Source of the DNA: Clostridium sp. LS
Lineage (GTDB): Bacteria > Bacillota > Clostridia > Clostridiales > Clostridiaceae
Length of the DNA stretch: 64,000 bases
NCBI RefSeq assembly: GCF_002760435.1
Contig: NZ_AUUU01000046.1
Location: forward strand, 85,879 to 149,878
Direction of reading: 5' to 3'
Part shown: positions 55,341 through 64,000 of the stretch, piece by piece
Numbering within the stretch: the stretch's first letter is position 1
Layout: each line of letters opens with the position of its first letter
Translations under genes and position numbers: made by a program
Notes under the pieces: generated by a model
The model's input: only the letters and a program-made list of their open reading frames with translations
Told to the model about the DNA's origin: nothing
The model's database searches: none

Positions 55341-58300
55341 CTATGAATCTTTCTGAGAATAATCCTTGCTATATCTCAAATCTATTGCCCATAATATAAT
55401 AGATAGGCCTACATTAATGCCAAATACAAAGCCAAATACTCCATAAAGACGCAGCTTCTTAAAAAAGTCACCAGCAAAGGAATTAAATAAAATATCAATT
55501 TCTCTTGGATTAAGTACGTCAATTTGCTTATTACTAATATCTTTTAAATTAATTTCCTGAAGCACTGGAACAATATAATGATTAATTGAATTTAACCCTG
55601 TTTGTATTGCTTTATCTATTAAATAGTCTTTTGTATCATCTGAAATGAAATCAAAATCAGCTTTAATTGCATTTTCAGTTACTCTTTCAAGTAATATTAC
55701 ATTCTTTTCATTAAATTCTGTATCTTCAAAAGCACCTCTAATAATTTTTTCAACATCTCTGTTTAATATTTTTTCATCAGTAATTTGCTCAATTTTTAAT
55801 TTTGAAAGTGTACTATCATAAAAGCCATTTAATAATATAGTCAGATGTTCTTTCGTTTCTTTGCTAGAGGTTATTATACTTAATATATTCTTTATAGTTC
55901 CCCTAATTTCTTCTAAGGTAATGTCTTTAAAAACTTCTGAATTATTGGAATTAAATAATGGTGATATTATATTTTCATCTAAAAATTCTCCTGTCATTAT
56001 AAACAAAGTATCTTTATTTAAATCTATATTAGTATAAATATCTTCTTTTATAGTAACTATTTCTTTATTGAACCTCTTATAAACTAAATTCAACTCCTCT
56101 AAATTACATAATTTAAGATACTCTGCAAGTGGAGTTGAAATTAATGAATCTAAAATTAAATCACTGACTTTGTAAATATGCTCTTTAAAACTAATACTTT
56201 CACCTAATTTATCAAATAAATTATCAATTAACATTGTAGTATTAATTTCTCTAGAGTCAATTTTTAAATCATTAACTTTAATAGGATATATACATTCATT
56301 TAATGTAATCTCTGCACTACTTATAATCCTTTCTTTTTCATCCTTAAGCATTTCTGGCAGCTTTTCATGCAATATAATTGATACCACTTTATTAGCTATA
56401 TCATCTCCGCCAAAGGTTGTATAGGCTATTTTTTCAAAGAAATTAAGTTCACCTTTAATAGTTTCTTGGACATCTAAAGCTATTACATACTCATTATCTT
56501 TTAAATAGGCTACCAACTTATTGCTGGCATAAGTGATTAAAGAATATAAATTTTTATCAATAATTGTTTTAATATTTCCCTTAAACATTGAACCAATGTT
56601 ATTATTTTCATTAAGTTCGTTATGTAAAAATTGATTTAATAAATCATTACAATATATTTTAAAGTCATTAAAAACATATGTATAAGTTTTTTCTTCTATA
56701 TTATTTTTAATTTTTTCAGATAGGTTATTATCCAAAATCTCTTTAACTGTTTTTTGTATTATTGAGTTGTAATGTCCACTATAATTATCAACTATAGGTC
56801 TTATAATATCTTTATTTCTGGTGCTAACAACCTTTTCTTCAAGCAATTCGTTACTTGAATCTTTAATATATTTTTTTACTTCATTACATGCCGCTTCTGG
56901 CAAAATCTCATTAAGTTTATAATTAGCTGAAAACTTATCTTCAACTAGTCCAGTTAAATAATTTTCAGCTTTGTTGATGCTGCAAAGTAACTTTGGAATT
57001 ATATTAAAAACATTATCTTTTTTTATAAAAGAATTAAGCTGCTTATCTCCTATTTTTCTTGAAATACCCTTCGATAAATTCGCATTTATACTGAAGTACT
57101 TTAAAATTTTCCCATAAATATTTTTAGCTAAATCTTTTTTCTTATTTCTAGCAAAATTAACTAGAGTTTGATAATTATTATTTGTGACTAATGCCATTAA
57201 AAGTGATTTCCCTTGATTCTTATGAGAATTAAAACTTTTTTTTATCTCTTCTTTATTTAACAATTCCTCATCAATTAATTTAGCCATTCCAACTGCAAAT
57301 TGATTTTTATGGGCAGGTATATATCCTAATGCAAATTTCTTAAAGAATGGAATCTTAGCTACTATTTTATTTTCTTTATATGGGTGAAAAATCATCCATA
57401 ATGCTACTACGTTAGTAATATAACCGATAAACGCCATAATTCCACATGACATTATCACATCAAAAGCGTTACTTGGAAAACCATAACGCCCAATAGCATT
57501 TGGGAAAATTAATTGATATATTACTCCCACTATTGTTCCAAGTACAGCTCCAAAAACAGAGAGAGGCTTAAGTTGGTTGCCCATAAACTCCTGAACAATA
57601 TCACAAATTTCATCTTCATTATATTTACTCAAGTTATTTTTAGCGAACTTTTTAATATTTCCATTTAATAAGTTAGGAAGTTTAGAAATTAACATTGGAT
57701 AACCTTCATTTATAAGAATATGTGATAGTTGCTTCTTATTAAAATACTCTGGAATAACATCTTGAAATTCAAGTTCCTTATATTTATCCACAGTTTCCTT
57801 ATAAAAGGCTATTGAATTATCCACAATAAATTCTGATATATCCACTTTATAGTTTTCTATCACATAAGCTAGATTTATATTTTTAACCTTTGAAACTAAG
57901 ATATCTTCTAACTTTTCAGTGCATATAGTCTTATTTTTTCCTAGTAACTTACTAGTTAGTTTTGCAAACTTATTAGAAGAACTAGAAACATTGTTATAAT
58001 TAAATATCTCGGATATCTTTTTGTTAAATAGTTCATTACTTTTTGCATTTATAAAATCTTGAGCTACGCTATTAAGTTTATCACCCAGCTCTTCTTTATT
58101 CTTAAAAATATTTTTATATAAAAGTGGTTTTAATTTAGTATGAAATAATTTTACAAAATCAAGCTTGATAATATCATGAATTTTCTTTGAAAATTGCTGC
58201 TTTACTATAGCTCCTAAAATACTCTTTCCGTGTAACTCAAATTGTTTGTTTATTACTTTCATCATCTCTTCAGAACTAAATAAATCTTGTTTTTCTAGTA

Positions 58301-59555
58301 ATGCTACTATATCTTTAACTTTGCTGTTCTTTAAATAATTTATAAGTGAACTAGCTAAATTTCTATATGCTTCTTCATCTAAACTATTGTTCATATAACT
58401 AATGATTTTGCTCACAATATTGTTTTTAGATGAAATATCTCCCATAAGAGCATTTCTAACCTTTGAAATTATAAGTTTTTTAATATCTACATCAATGTCT
58501 TCAATTGCCTCATCTATAGCAGATTCTATCATCTCATCAAATACTACTTTATTATTTGATATCCACTCTGAAATATATGGCATAACCTTAGGAACAACTG
58601 CTTTTATAAACTGAGTAAGTGATTTTTCCATTTCAGTTGGAAGCATTTCATAAATTGTAAAATCAATATCTTTTCCAATTAATACAATCTCATTTACAAG
58701 ATTTAGTACTAGTTCTTTTCCTTTTTGTGAATTTATGAAATCATTAATTTTACTAAATAGCTTCAGAATGAATTCATCCTCTTCAGATGCAGTTATAAAT
58801 TTATTAATTTCATAATCTCCAATTAATCCTTGCAGCTTATTCAGTATTAAATCTACATCTAAAGCTACGCATACATTATCTAAAAATATTCTACATGATT
58901 CGTCATTAGCCAAAATATCATGTTTAATAATTCTTGAAATACCTTCACTAATATTATTTACTAATTTTTTCTGCGCTTCTTCTGATAAAATTTGTACTAA
59001 CGTTACGTCAGAATTTTCCTTATATATTTTATTAATAAATTCATCCAGTGAATTAGTATTTTCAAGCTCACTAACTAATATCCCATAGCCTTTATTGACT
59101 ATTTTAGAAACTTGTTCTTCGCCTAATAAATCTTTTAAGTTAGAATTGGTTAAAAAATTCTCTAACAGCTCTGGTAAAATCATGTTCAAATTATTTCTAA
59201 TAAATTCTTCACTTTTAGCTACAGTTTTAGAAAAGCCCGTTATTTCAAAAATTTTAGTATTACCTAAACTCTCTTTTAATTCTTTTTCAAAAAAGACATC
59301 AGCAATTTTTTCAATATAAATATTAAACTTTTTGTTAGAAATTTCAGGTCTCAAAGTGTCTGCATTTATTATGTCTCTTTCAACCAATTCACTAATTTCT
59401 TCAATGAACTTTTCTCTCTTCTTTTTAATTACTCCTCCTAATTTTAATGGAGTATATTCTTTAAAAAGCATATTTACAGCATATTTGTTAGTAATATATC
59501 CTGAAACTCCGCCGGAAAATCCTTGCAGTGCTAATAAAAAAATTGAAATCAACAT
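55341..59555 (-). CDS. Giant double DUF445 membrane protein
   Basis: 1,404 residues. The N-terminus (GFSGGVSGYITNKYAVNMLF) and the centre (about 660-730: FGAVLGTIVGVIYQLIFPNA, then GIMAFIGYITNVVALWMIF) each open a DUF445 unit; long helical, charged, probably coiled regions follow each. A final membrane helix lies near residue 1,380. DUF445 proteins are usually 380-450 residues, so this is a fusion or expansion of two units. Role unknown; membrane-anchored, large, probably structural. Followed upstream by the 505-residue gene. Confidence 0.8.
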   Translation of the reverse strand: MLISIFLLALQGFSGGVSGYITNKYAVNMLFKEYTPLKLGGVIKKKREKFIEEISELVERDIINADTLRPEISNKKFNIYIEKIADVFFEKELKESLGNTKIFEITGFSKTVAKSEEFIRNNLNMILPELLENFLTNSNLKDLLGEEQVSKIVNKGYGILVSELENTNSLDEFINKIYKENSDVTLVQILSEEAQKKLVNNISEGISRIIKHDILANDESCRIFLDNVCVALDVDLILNKLQGLIGDYEINKFITASEEDEFILKLFSKINDFINSQKGKELVLNLVNEIVLIGKDIDFTIYEMLPTEMEKSLTQFIKAVVPKVMPYISEWISNNKVVFDEMIESAIDEAIEDIDVDIKKLIISKVRNALMGDISSKNNIVSKIISYMNNSLDEEAYRNLASSLINYLKNSKVKDIVALLEKQDLFSSEEMMKVINKQFELHGKSILGAIVKQQFSKKIHDIIKLDFVKLFHTKLKPLLYKNIFKNKEELGDKLNSVAQDFINAKSNELFNKKISEIFNYNNVSSSSNKFAKLTSKLLGKNKTICTEKLEDILVSKVKNINLAYVIENYKVDISEFIVDNSIAFYKETVDKYKELEFQDVIPEYFNKKQLSHILINEGYPMLISKLPNLLNGNIKKFAKNNLSKYNEDEICDIVQEFMGNQLKPLSVFGAVLGTIVGVIYQLIFPNAIGRYGFPSNAFDVIMSCGIMAFIGYITNVVALWMIFHPYKENKIVAKIPFFKKFALGYIPAHKNQFAVGMAKLIDEELLNKEEIKKSFNSHKNQGKSLLMALVTNNNYQTLVNFARNKKKDLAKNIYGKILKYFSINANLSKGISRKIGDKQLNSFIKKDNVFNIIPKLLCSINKAENYLTGLVEDKFSANYKLNEILPEAACNEVKKYIKDSSNELLEEKVVSTRNKDIIRPIVDNYSGHYNSIIQKTVKEILDNNLSEKIKNNIEEKTYTYVFNDFKIYCNDLLNQFLHNELNENNNIGSMFKGNIKTIIDKNLYSLITYASNKLVAYLKDNEYVIALDVQETIKGELNFFEKIAYTTFGGDDIANKVVSIILHEKLPEMLKDEKERIISSAEITLNECIYPIKVNDLKIDSREINTTMLIDNLFDKLGESISFKEHIYKVSDLILDSLISTPLAEYLKLCNLEELNLVYKRFNKEIVTIKEDIYTNIDLNKDTLFIMTGEFLDENIISPLFNSNNSEVFKDITLEEIRGTIKNILSIITSSKETKEHLTILLNGFYDSTLSKLKIEQITDEKILNRDVEKIIRGAFEDTEFNEKNVILLERVTENAIKADFDFISDDTKDYLIDKAIQTGLNSINHYIVPVLQEINLKDISNKQIDVLNPREIDILFNSFAGDFFKKLRLYGVFGFVFGINVGLSIILWAIDLRYSKDYSQKDS

Positions 59556-59673
59556 AAATTACTCTCTCCTCATTTATCAATCGTAAATAAAATTCTATTA
59601 ATTCTAATTATACTAATTTATAAATTTTATTTCCATACCCTATAGTATTGCTAATAAGCTATAAAGAATTATA

Positions 59674-61191
59674 TTATTTACTTTTAGGAATCCCTATAAT
59701 TAAACTCAATTCCTTTGTAGATATCCAATTTCCAAACATTATATTCCCTTTATCATCTAAGTATTGGGATATTGCACACCTTGCTAATGGATTATCAATA
59801 TATCCATCCTTTGAGAAACTGCAGTATGGTAATTGAAATTTACCATATGCATTTCTAAGAACACTGTCCTTAGTAAGCGTTATTGCCTTTATTGGTACTT
59901 TATTACCACTATCTCCTGCCAAAATTGCTCCCATAAAATTCTCTAATTTCTTATTTATAACTTCTTTATTGGAAAACAATAAAGTAGATATAGTAAACAG
60001 ACCTTTACCTTTACCATAGTCTAATCTTTTGAAAAGCACATCGTCCATGTACTTTATCCAGCTGCTAACTTCTTTATTTACAGAATCAACTGTAGTAGAA
60101 CTTGTTTTCATTTCACTGCTGCTATTAACTTCAGTTATTGATGAATCTGTTGTATTTGATCTTGAATATCCTCCGAGTTTAATGTCACTTGTTCCTGTAG
60201 TTTTACTCCAATTCTCTCCAAAGTCTGTACTTTCTTGTCTACTCTCAGATATTGTAATGCTATTATTTGATGAATTATTTCTACTACCTTGGGCAACTCC
60301 TGGTCCCCCTCTTATTTTAGGTGAAGAATTTATATTATTCTGAGACATATCTAATCTATTGTTTGATCTTGGTGGACTACTTCTACTACTTTGAGAGGTT
60401 TCAGAATTTCCATTTGTTACAGTAGTACCAGTCCCACTATTTCCACCTGTAGTTTCACTAATGGAGTTCAGAATTGATATTGATGTATTATGGACATTGG
60501 TAAATGCTTCTCCTGTTGACTTTGCAAGGCTGCTTCCATATGTTTTAGATATTAAATCCGCAGAACTATTTTGAGCAAGAGGCGATATTTCTGTGTATAG
60601 CTTATTTAAATTATTCTCAATATCCCATACCTGCTCTATATTTAATGGTTTTGCAATGACCATTGCTCCAAATTCATCGCCATTAAAAATATTAATTAAT
60701 GTATCAATATATTTTTCTTTTTCATTATCCTCATTTACTCCAGCTGCACCTGCTAATGTACTAAAAAAAGTCATATTATCGATAATCTCATATATTCTAT
60801 TTTTTTCTTCTCCATCTAGCTCTTCAACCTTACTTTTCATAGGACTTCCTTTAATATTGGGCTTTAATATATAACTATTGATATCGTCTAATCCTATTGA
60901 CATTTCACTTTCATAGTACATATCTCTTGAAATCCCAAAATAAAAATTAATTCCTGCATTGTCTCCAATCATCAGGTATACAAAATTTATTCCATCAATT
61001 CTTATGGAATTTAGTATATTCTCTACTACTTTACTTCTAGATAATTCTTCATCAAACATTGCGTCCTCAATCCTATATAAAGCTAAGTTTTCTAAAGGAA
61101 ATTCACTAATATCTTTTATGTCTATGTCATTATAATTTGCTAAGTAATAATTATCTTTATTTCTTAAAAAATTTAATATTGCATTTTCCAT
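59674..61191 (-). CDS. Protein resembling the N-terminal half of a HerA/VirD4-type ATPase
   Basis: 505 residues. Residues 1-200 form a mixed domain, 215-370 a serine/threonine/asparagine/glycine-rich stretch, and the end reads FGNWISTKELSLIIGIPKSK. In longer proteins that I recall, a similar ELS-x-x-x-x-IPxxEVPG segment precedes a HerA-like ATPase; here a stop follows at once and no ATPase is encoded downstream. It may be a truncated form or a separate subunit. The similarity is from memory and is weak. Confidence 0.4.
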   Translation of the reverse strand: MENAILNFLRNKDNYYLANYNDIDIKDISEFPLENLALYRIEDAMFDEELSRSKVVENILNSIRIDGINFVYLMIGDNAGINFYFGISRDMYYESEMSIGLDDINSYILKPNIKGSPMKSKVEELDGEEKNRIYEIIDNMTFFSTLAGAAGVNEDNEKEKYIDTLINIFNGDEFGAMVIAKPLNIEQVWDIENNLNKLYTEISPLAQNSSADLISKTYGSSLAKSTGEAFTNVHNTSISILNSISETTGGNSGTGTTVTNGNSETSQSSRSSPPRSNNRLDMSQNNINSSPKIRGGPGVAQGSRNNSSNNSITISESRQESTDFGENWSKTTGTSDIKLGGYSRSNTTDSSITEVNSSSEMKTSSTTVDSVNKEVSSWIKYMDDVLFKRLDYGKGKGLFTISTLLFSNKEVINKKLENFMGAILAGDSGNKVPIKAITLTKDSVLRNAYGKFQLPYCSFSKDGYIDNPLARCAISQYLDDKGNIMFGNWISTKELSLIIGIPKSK

Positions 61192-61304
61192 AATACATCC
61201 TCAATTAATTCTATTTCATAAACTATTAATATAATTTTATTTTAATATCCTATTTGTAATTACACTGTAGCAAATTATTTTTTTGATTTTACCTCATATA
61301 TAAA

Positions 61305-61341
61305 AAGTGCTGTATCTAACTTAAAAGGTAGATCAGCACTT
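61305..61341 (-). terminator. Terminator of the YcdB/SLH gene
   Basis: AAGTGCTG (61305-61312) and CAGCACTT (61334-61341) with further inner pairing, then a T-run on the minus strand. It lies 10 nt after the stop of the surface-protein gene. Confidence 0.82.
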
Positions 61342-61350
61342 CTTTAAGAA

Positions 61351-63432
61351 TTATTTAGTGTTATTCTTAATTAAATTGTATATGATTGTGGCAGCTTGAG
61401 CATTAGTTATATTTCTAGTCCCATTAAAGTTTCCACTTTTGTCACCTTTAATTATATTAAGTCCGTAACACATTGCTGCGTAACCTTTGTATTGTTCTTG
61501 CACGTCATCTTTAAAAGGATTAATAAATATTTCAGTATGCCCTGCAAGCTTTTCATAACCTAAATATCTTACTACAAACTTTGCTGCATCCTGATTCGTA
61601 ACAAATGACTTCGGAGCTTTCTCCTCTTCTTTAATTACTCCATTTTGTATAAGCATATTATAAAGCTCATCATCGCTTAAATTATTAGCCGAAGCAGAAT
61701 ACATATACTTAAAGAAATTAATTTGAGTTATATTCATATCAGGGTTAAATTTATCACCTTCAATATAATATCCATTATCTAAAAGTTCTTTTACAGTTTT
61801 TTCACACCAATGCCCACTTATATCTGTATATTGTGGTAACTTGTTATCCTTGTACACTTGGCCTGTATAATCCAATCTTGAACCACTTATTGGATCAATT
61901 ATATAATCATCATTTAAACTGCTGAAATTATATACTAACCCAATTTTATTCTTATCTATCATAGCATATTGCAACGAAAATCCTGCAATATCTTTTATTT
62001 TATTAAAAGCAGCTTCCTTGCCTATTGCTGCACTAACATCAGGGAATGAGATATTGTTATACCAATTATTATCATAGCCAACAACTTTTCCTTTTGTTTT
62101 ATCTACTTCAATTCGCAACGAATTTCCTGAGAAATCTATGCCATTTACCTGGCGGATATAATTAAATGATGAAATGTTCCCTTCTTGTACAACGCCAATT
62201 TTTAAAATTGGATTATCAACTTCCTCATATTTTGTTTGTGAAAATTTATCAGGTGCCACTTTTCTCAAGAAATTTTCTGCTAAATTCTTTGCTTGATCTT
62301 TTGATAGTACGCTATTACTAGCATTATCAAAATTATATGAATGTAGTGAAATTATCTCACCTGTCTTAGCATCTACTTCACCATAGGCATTTTCAAAAGA
62401 GATGCTCCAAACATATTCATCATTAATATAATTCCTATTTAATGACTCATCTTTTACTTTCATATCTGAAGTTATTATATCCGAACCTTCTCTAATAATA
62501 CTTTCTGCTTTTTCCTTGGATATAATATTTGCTAAGTTATTAACTGCATCTGCTTCTTCTTTGGTTAATTGTTCATTTGCTTTTATTAAGCTATTATCTG
62601 AATTAGCTTTTCCTGCAAAATCACCTTTTCCATCAATAAATCTATTTTCTTTAAAAAGACTTATAGCTTGTCCTGTTTTTGCATCAATGGCACTATTTCT
62701 ATTATTATCTAAAGAATACCCTGCAAATATATTCATTTTCTTTTGCTTGTAATCATAATAGGAATAATATTTTAAATTGACCCCCAATTTATCTATGTAG
62801 GCTTTTTCTGCCGCTGCCGATTCAATTACTCCTTCTTTACTTGGATACTCCACTCCTTTAATTTCTGGATTGTCCCCATTAAAATTTGTTACCTCACCAC
62901 TATATTTATTTACTCCAATATTTACGGTAATAAAATTAACTGGAACATCATTAATAAATTCTTTATAAGTAAAATAATATTCTTCTCCTGAAGAAATATT
63001 ATCATTATTAGTGACTTTCTTCATTTTCTCTGCATACTGTGGAATTACTTTTCCTAAAAATTCTTCTGCTGTAATTTGCGCTTGATCTTTAGTTATTTTT
63101 GCTAGTCCATTAGAATCTTCATTTCCAGTATATTTATTGTATTCATACATATAACCGTCTTCCCCAATTGATGCAGATACAAAACCGTTTTTACCTTCTT
63201 TCTCTGCCCAGTTAAGACTCCAAACTCTAATTTTACCATTATTAGTTTCTCGCTCATTTAAATTATGCGTAAACTCAGTATAATTATCTGGAACCGTTAT
63301 TATTTTTTTTGCTGAAACAATTGCTTGTTCAAGCCCCTTACTATCTTCCTCCGCTCCAAGGGCTGGAATAGAAATAGCGGATATTAATAAGGAAATTATT
63401 AATATCAAACTCAAATAGTTTTTCCTTTTCAT
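61351..63432 (-). CDS. YcdB/YcdC-repeat protein with S-layer homology domains
   Basis: 693 residues. Signal peptide (cleavage after ALG or near IPALGAEE), two or three YcdB/PepSY-like repeats (ITKDQAQITAEEFLGKVIP, LSKDQAKNLAENFLRKVAP), then C-terminal SLH modules (TDISGHWCEKTVKELLDNGY, FVTNQDAAKFVVRYLGY, ITNAQAATIIYNLI). SLH domains bind secondary wall polymers, so it is held on the cell surface. Function of YcdB repeats is unknown. ATG 63432 is followed by a KRKNYL basic start. Confidence 0.85.
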   Translation of the reverse strand: MKRKNYLSLILIISLLISAISIPALGAEEDSKGLEQAIVSAKKIITVPDNYTEFTHNLNERETNNGKIRVWSLNWAEKEGKNGFVSASIGEDGYMYEYNKYTGNEDSNGLAKITKDQAQITAEEFLGKVIPQYAEKMKKVTNNDNISSGEEYYFTYKEFINDVPVNFITVNIGVNKYSGEVTNFNGDNPEIKGVEYPSKEGVIESAAAEKAYIDKLGVNLKYYSYYDYKQKKMNIFAGYSLDNNRNSAIDAKTGQAISLFKENRFIDGKGDFAGKANSDNSLIKANEQLTKEEADAVNNLANIISKEKAESIIREGSDIITSDMKVKDESLNRNYINDEYVWSISFENAYGEVDAKTGEIISLHSYNFDNASNSVLSKDQAKNLAENFLRKVAPDKFSQTKYEEVDNPILKIGVVQEGNISSFNYIRQVNGIDFSGNSLRIEVDKTKGKVVGYDNNWYNNISFPDVSAAIGKEAAFNKIKDIAGFSLQYAMIDKNKIGLVYNFSSLNDDYIIDPISGSRLDYTGQVYKDNKLPQYTDISGHWCEKTVKELLDNGYYIEGDKFNPDMNITQINFFKYMYSASANNLSDDELYNMLIQNGVIKEEEKAPKSFVTNQDAAKFVVRYLGYEKLAGHTEIFINPFKDDVQEQYKGYAAMCYGLNIIKGDKSGNFNGTRNITNAQAATIIYNLIKNNTK

Positions 63433-63623
63433 AAATATGCACCTACCTTTATATTACTTTATTCCACTTTGCATTATATATTACATAATTATCCTAAAAG
63501 CTCAATAATAACCTCCCCTTAATATTAATACGATTAACATCAAAGAAATTTTGCATTAATTAAAACTTTTTTATGTTATTATAAATATCTAACATGTAAA
63601 TTAGACTTACAAATATGACAACC
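63433..63623. other. Gap between the surface-protein gene and the structured RNA
   Basis: About 190 bp, very AT-rich. It should contain the promoter of the YcdB/SLH gene and the 3-prime end of the RNA. A weak TGTTA/TAACA pairing lies near 63573-63595. Nothing else recognised. Confidence 0.3.
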
Positions 63624-63815
63624 GAAAGAAAGACTAACCATGTTGCTCGGTTGCTAGAGAATAGAATTGAGGATTTCTAACATTACAAGTTGTGCCCATT
63701 CCTGCATGCTCCTTAGATAAACTAAGGACAAGCAAGAATGGAACAACTTGTAATGAAGAAATCCTACAATCCTATTCTCAATGCAACGCTACGCAAAATA
63801 GTTAGTCTTCCTTTC
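63624..63815 (-). ncRNA. Structured RNA of about 192 nt, 6S-like outline
   Basis: Minus strand. A 15-bp closing stem (63815-63801 with 63638-63624), a large internal bubble (21 and about 18 nt), then a long interrupted hairpin of about 60 nt per arm ending in CTTAG/CTAAG with a five-base loop. Three substitutions in the arms are A-C on the plus strand but G-U on the minus strand. TACAAT at 63825-63820 is a -10 box ending 5 nt before the stem. Size and bubble suit 6S RNA; another family is possible. Confidence 0.6.
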
Positions 63816-63904
63816 TAGTATTGTATATTTCTAAGTACAATTTATTTATATATAATAAATTAAGCTACTTTATACATTAATTAAAAATCTTAATATGGAT
63901 ATCT

Positions 63905-64000
63905 TCACCAGAAATAATAAATATTTTTATGCAGAAGGCATTTGAAAATGAGCTGTTAAAGGTTCTTAGTTGTAAGTTGTTCCAATTTAGCTTGTCACGC
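63905..64000 (+). ncRNA. Second, divergent copy of the structured RNA, 5-prime part
   Basis: The plus strand from about 63922 aligns with the 5-prime half of the first RNA: TATTTT, GCATT at the same distance (16 nt), then TTCTT, AAGTTGTTCCA and GCTTGTC in the same order. The window ends inside the hairpin, so pairing cannot be checked. The two RNAs point away from each other with about 90 bp between them. The 5-prime end is set by analogy. Confidence 0.5.

Noticed and set aside
63624..63815. Reading the large palindrome as a MITE or transposon end
   Set aside because: Arm differences are consistently G-U on one strand, a central bubble and -10 box are present, and a diverged paralogue lies next to it, all better explained by a functional RNA.

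Overview
The window is AT-rich DNA with Shine-Dalgarno-led genes, a D,D-carboxypeptidase, ComEA, an L21/Prp/L27 operon and a Spo0E-like remnant. This fits a spore-forming Clostridium (Clostridiaceae). No rRNA or tRNA gene is visible. Two regions meet near base 31,000.

Region 1 (about 1-30,830) is an integrated conjugative element read almost entirely on the minus strand. Following transcription from right to left it carries ParA/ParB, a 2,180-residue methylase-helicase with a second gene nested in another frame, a small protein, a RadC-like protein, a TOPRIM primase, a palindrome cluster that looks like an oriT, MobC and a MobP-type relaxase. Next come cargo (a broken alkD and a ParB-fold cysteine-rich protein), a VirD4/TraG coupling protein, VirB2-like and pilin-like small proteins and a TrbL/VirB6-like channel. 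These lead directly into a full Tad pilus machine: prepilin peptidase, CpaB, TadZ, CpaF/TadA, TadB, TadC and TadE-like pseudopilins. A HigBA-type toxin-antitoxin pair splits tadB from tadC. The left end holds secreted or surface proteins, an MT-A70 methylase, a DUF3846 protein and the start of a C5 methylase. No VirB4 is present in the window.

At the right end of the element sits an anti-phage locus: a caspase-like protease, a ThsB-like TIR protein and a second TIR protein. This matches the recently described TIR-caspase (type IV Thoeris) logic. A near-perfect 22-bp inverted repeat encloses exactly the caspase and ThsB genes.

Region 2 (31,172-64,000) is chromosomal: rlmD (at the element junction), an RDD protein, a lipoprotein, comEA, dac, asd, LysR and WYL regulators, DUF3795 and TfoX-N proteins, a two-component system, an RluA synthase, and the conserved block LCP/yqeK/nadD/yhbY/obg/rpmA/prp/rplU/rng/DUF2344/TIGR03960. 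It continues with a HipA-like kinase, a double DUF445 giant, a protein resembling the N-terminal half of a HerA-type ATPase, and a YcdB/SLH surface protein. The last 400 bases hold two divergent, related structured RNAs. The first is about 192 nt with a 6S-like outline, and its stem substitutions become G-U pairs only on the minus strand.

Most informative observations: the TIR-caspase locus and its flanking inverted repeat, the paired structured RNAs, the TnpV gene nested in the helicase gene, and the Tad machine built into the conjugation operon. All functional names come from motif reading without database searches.
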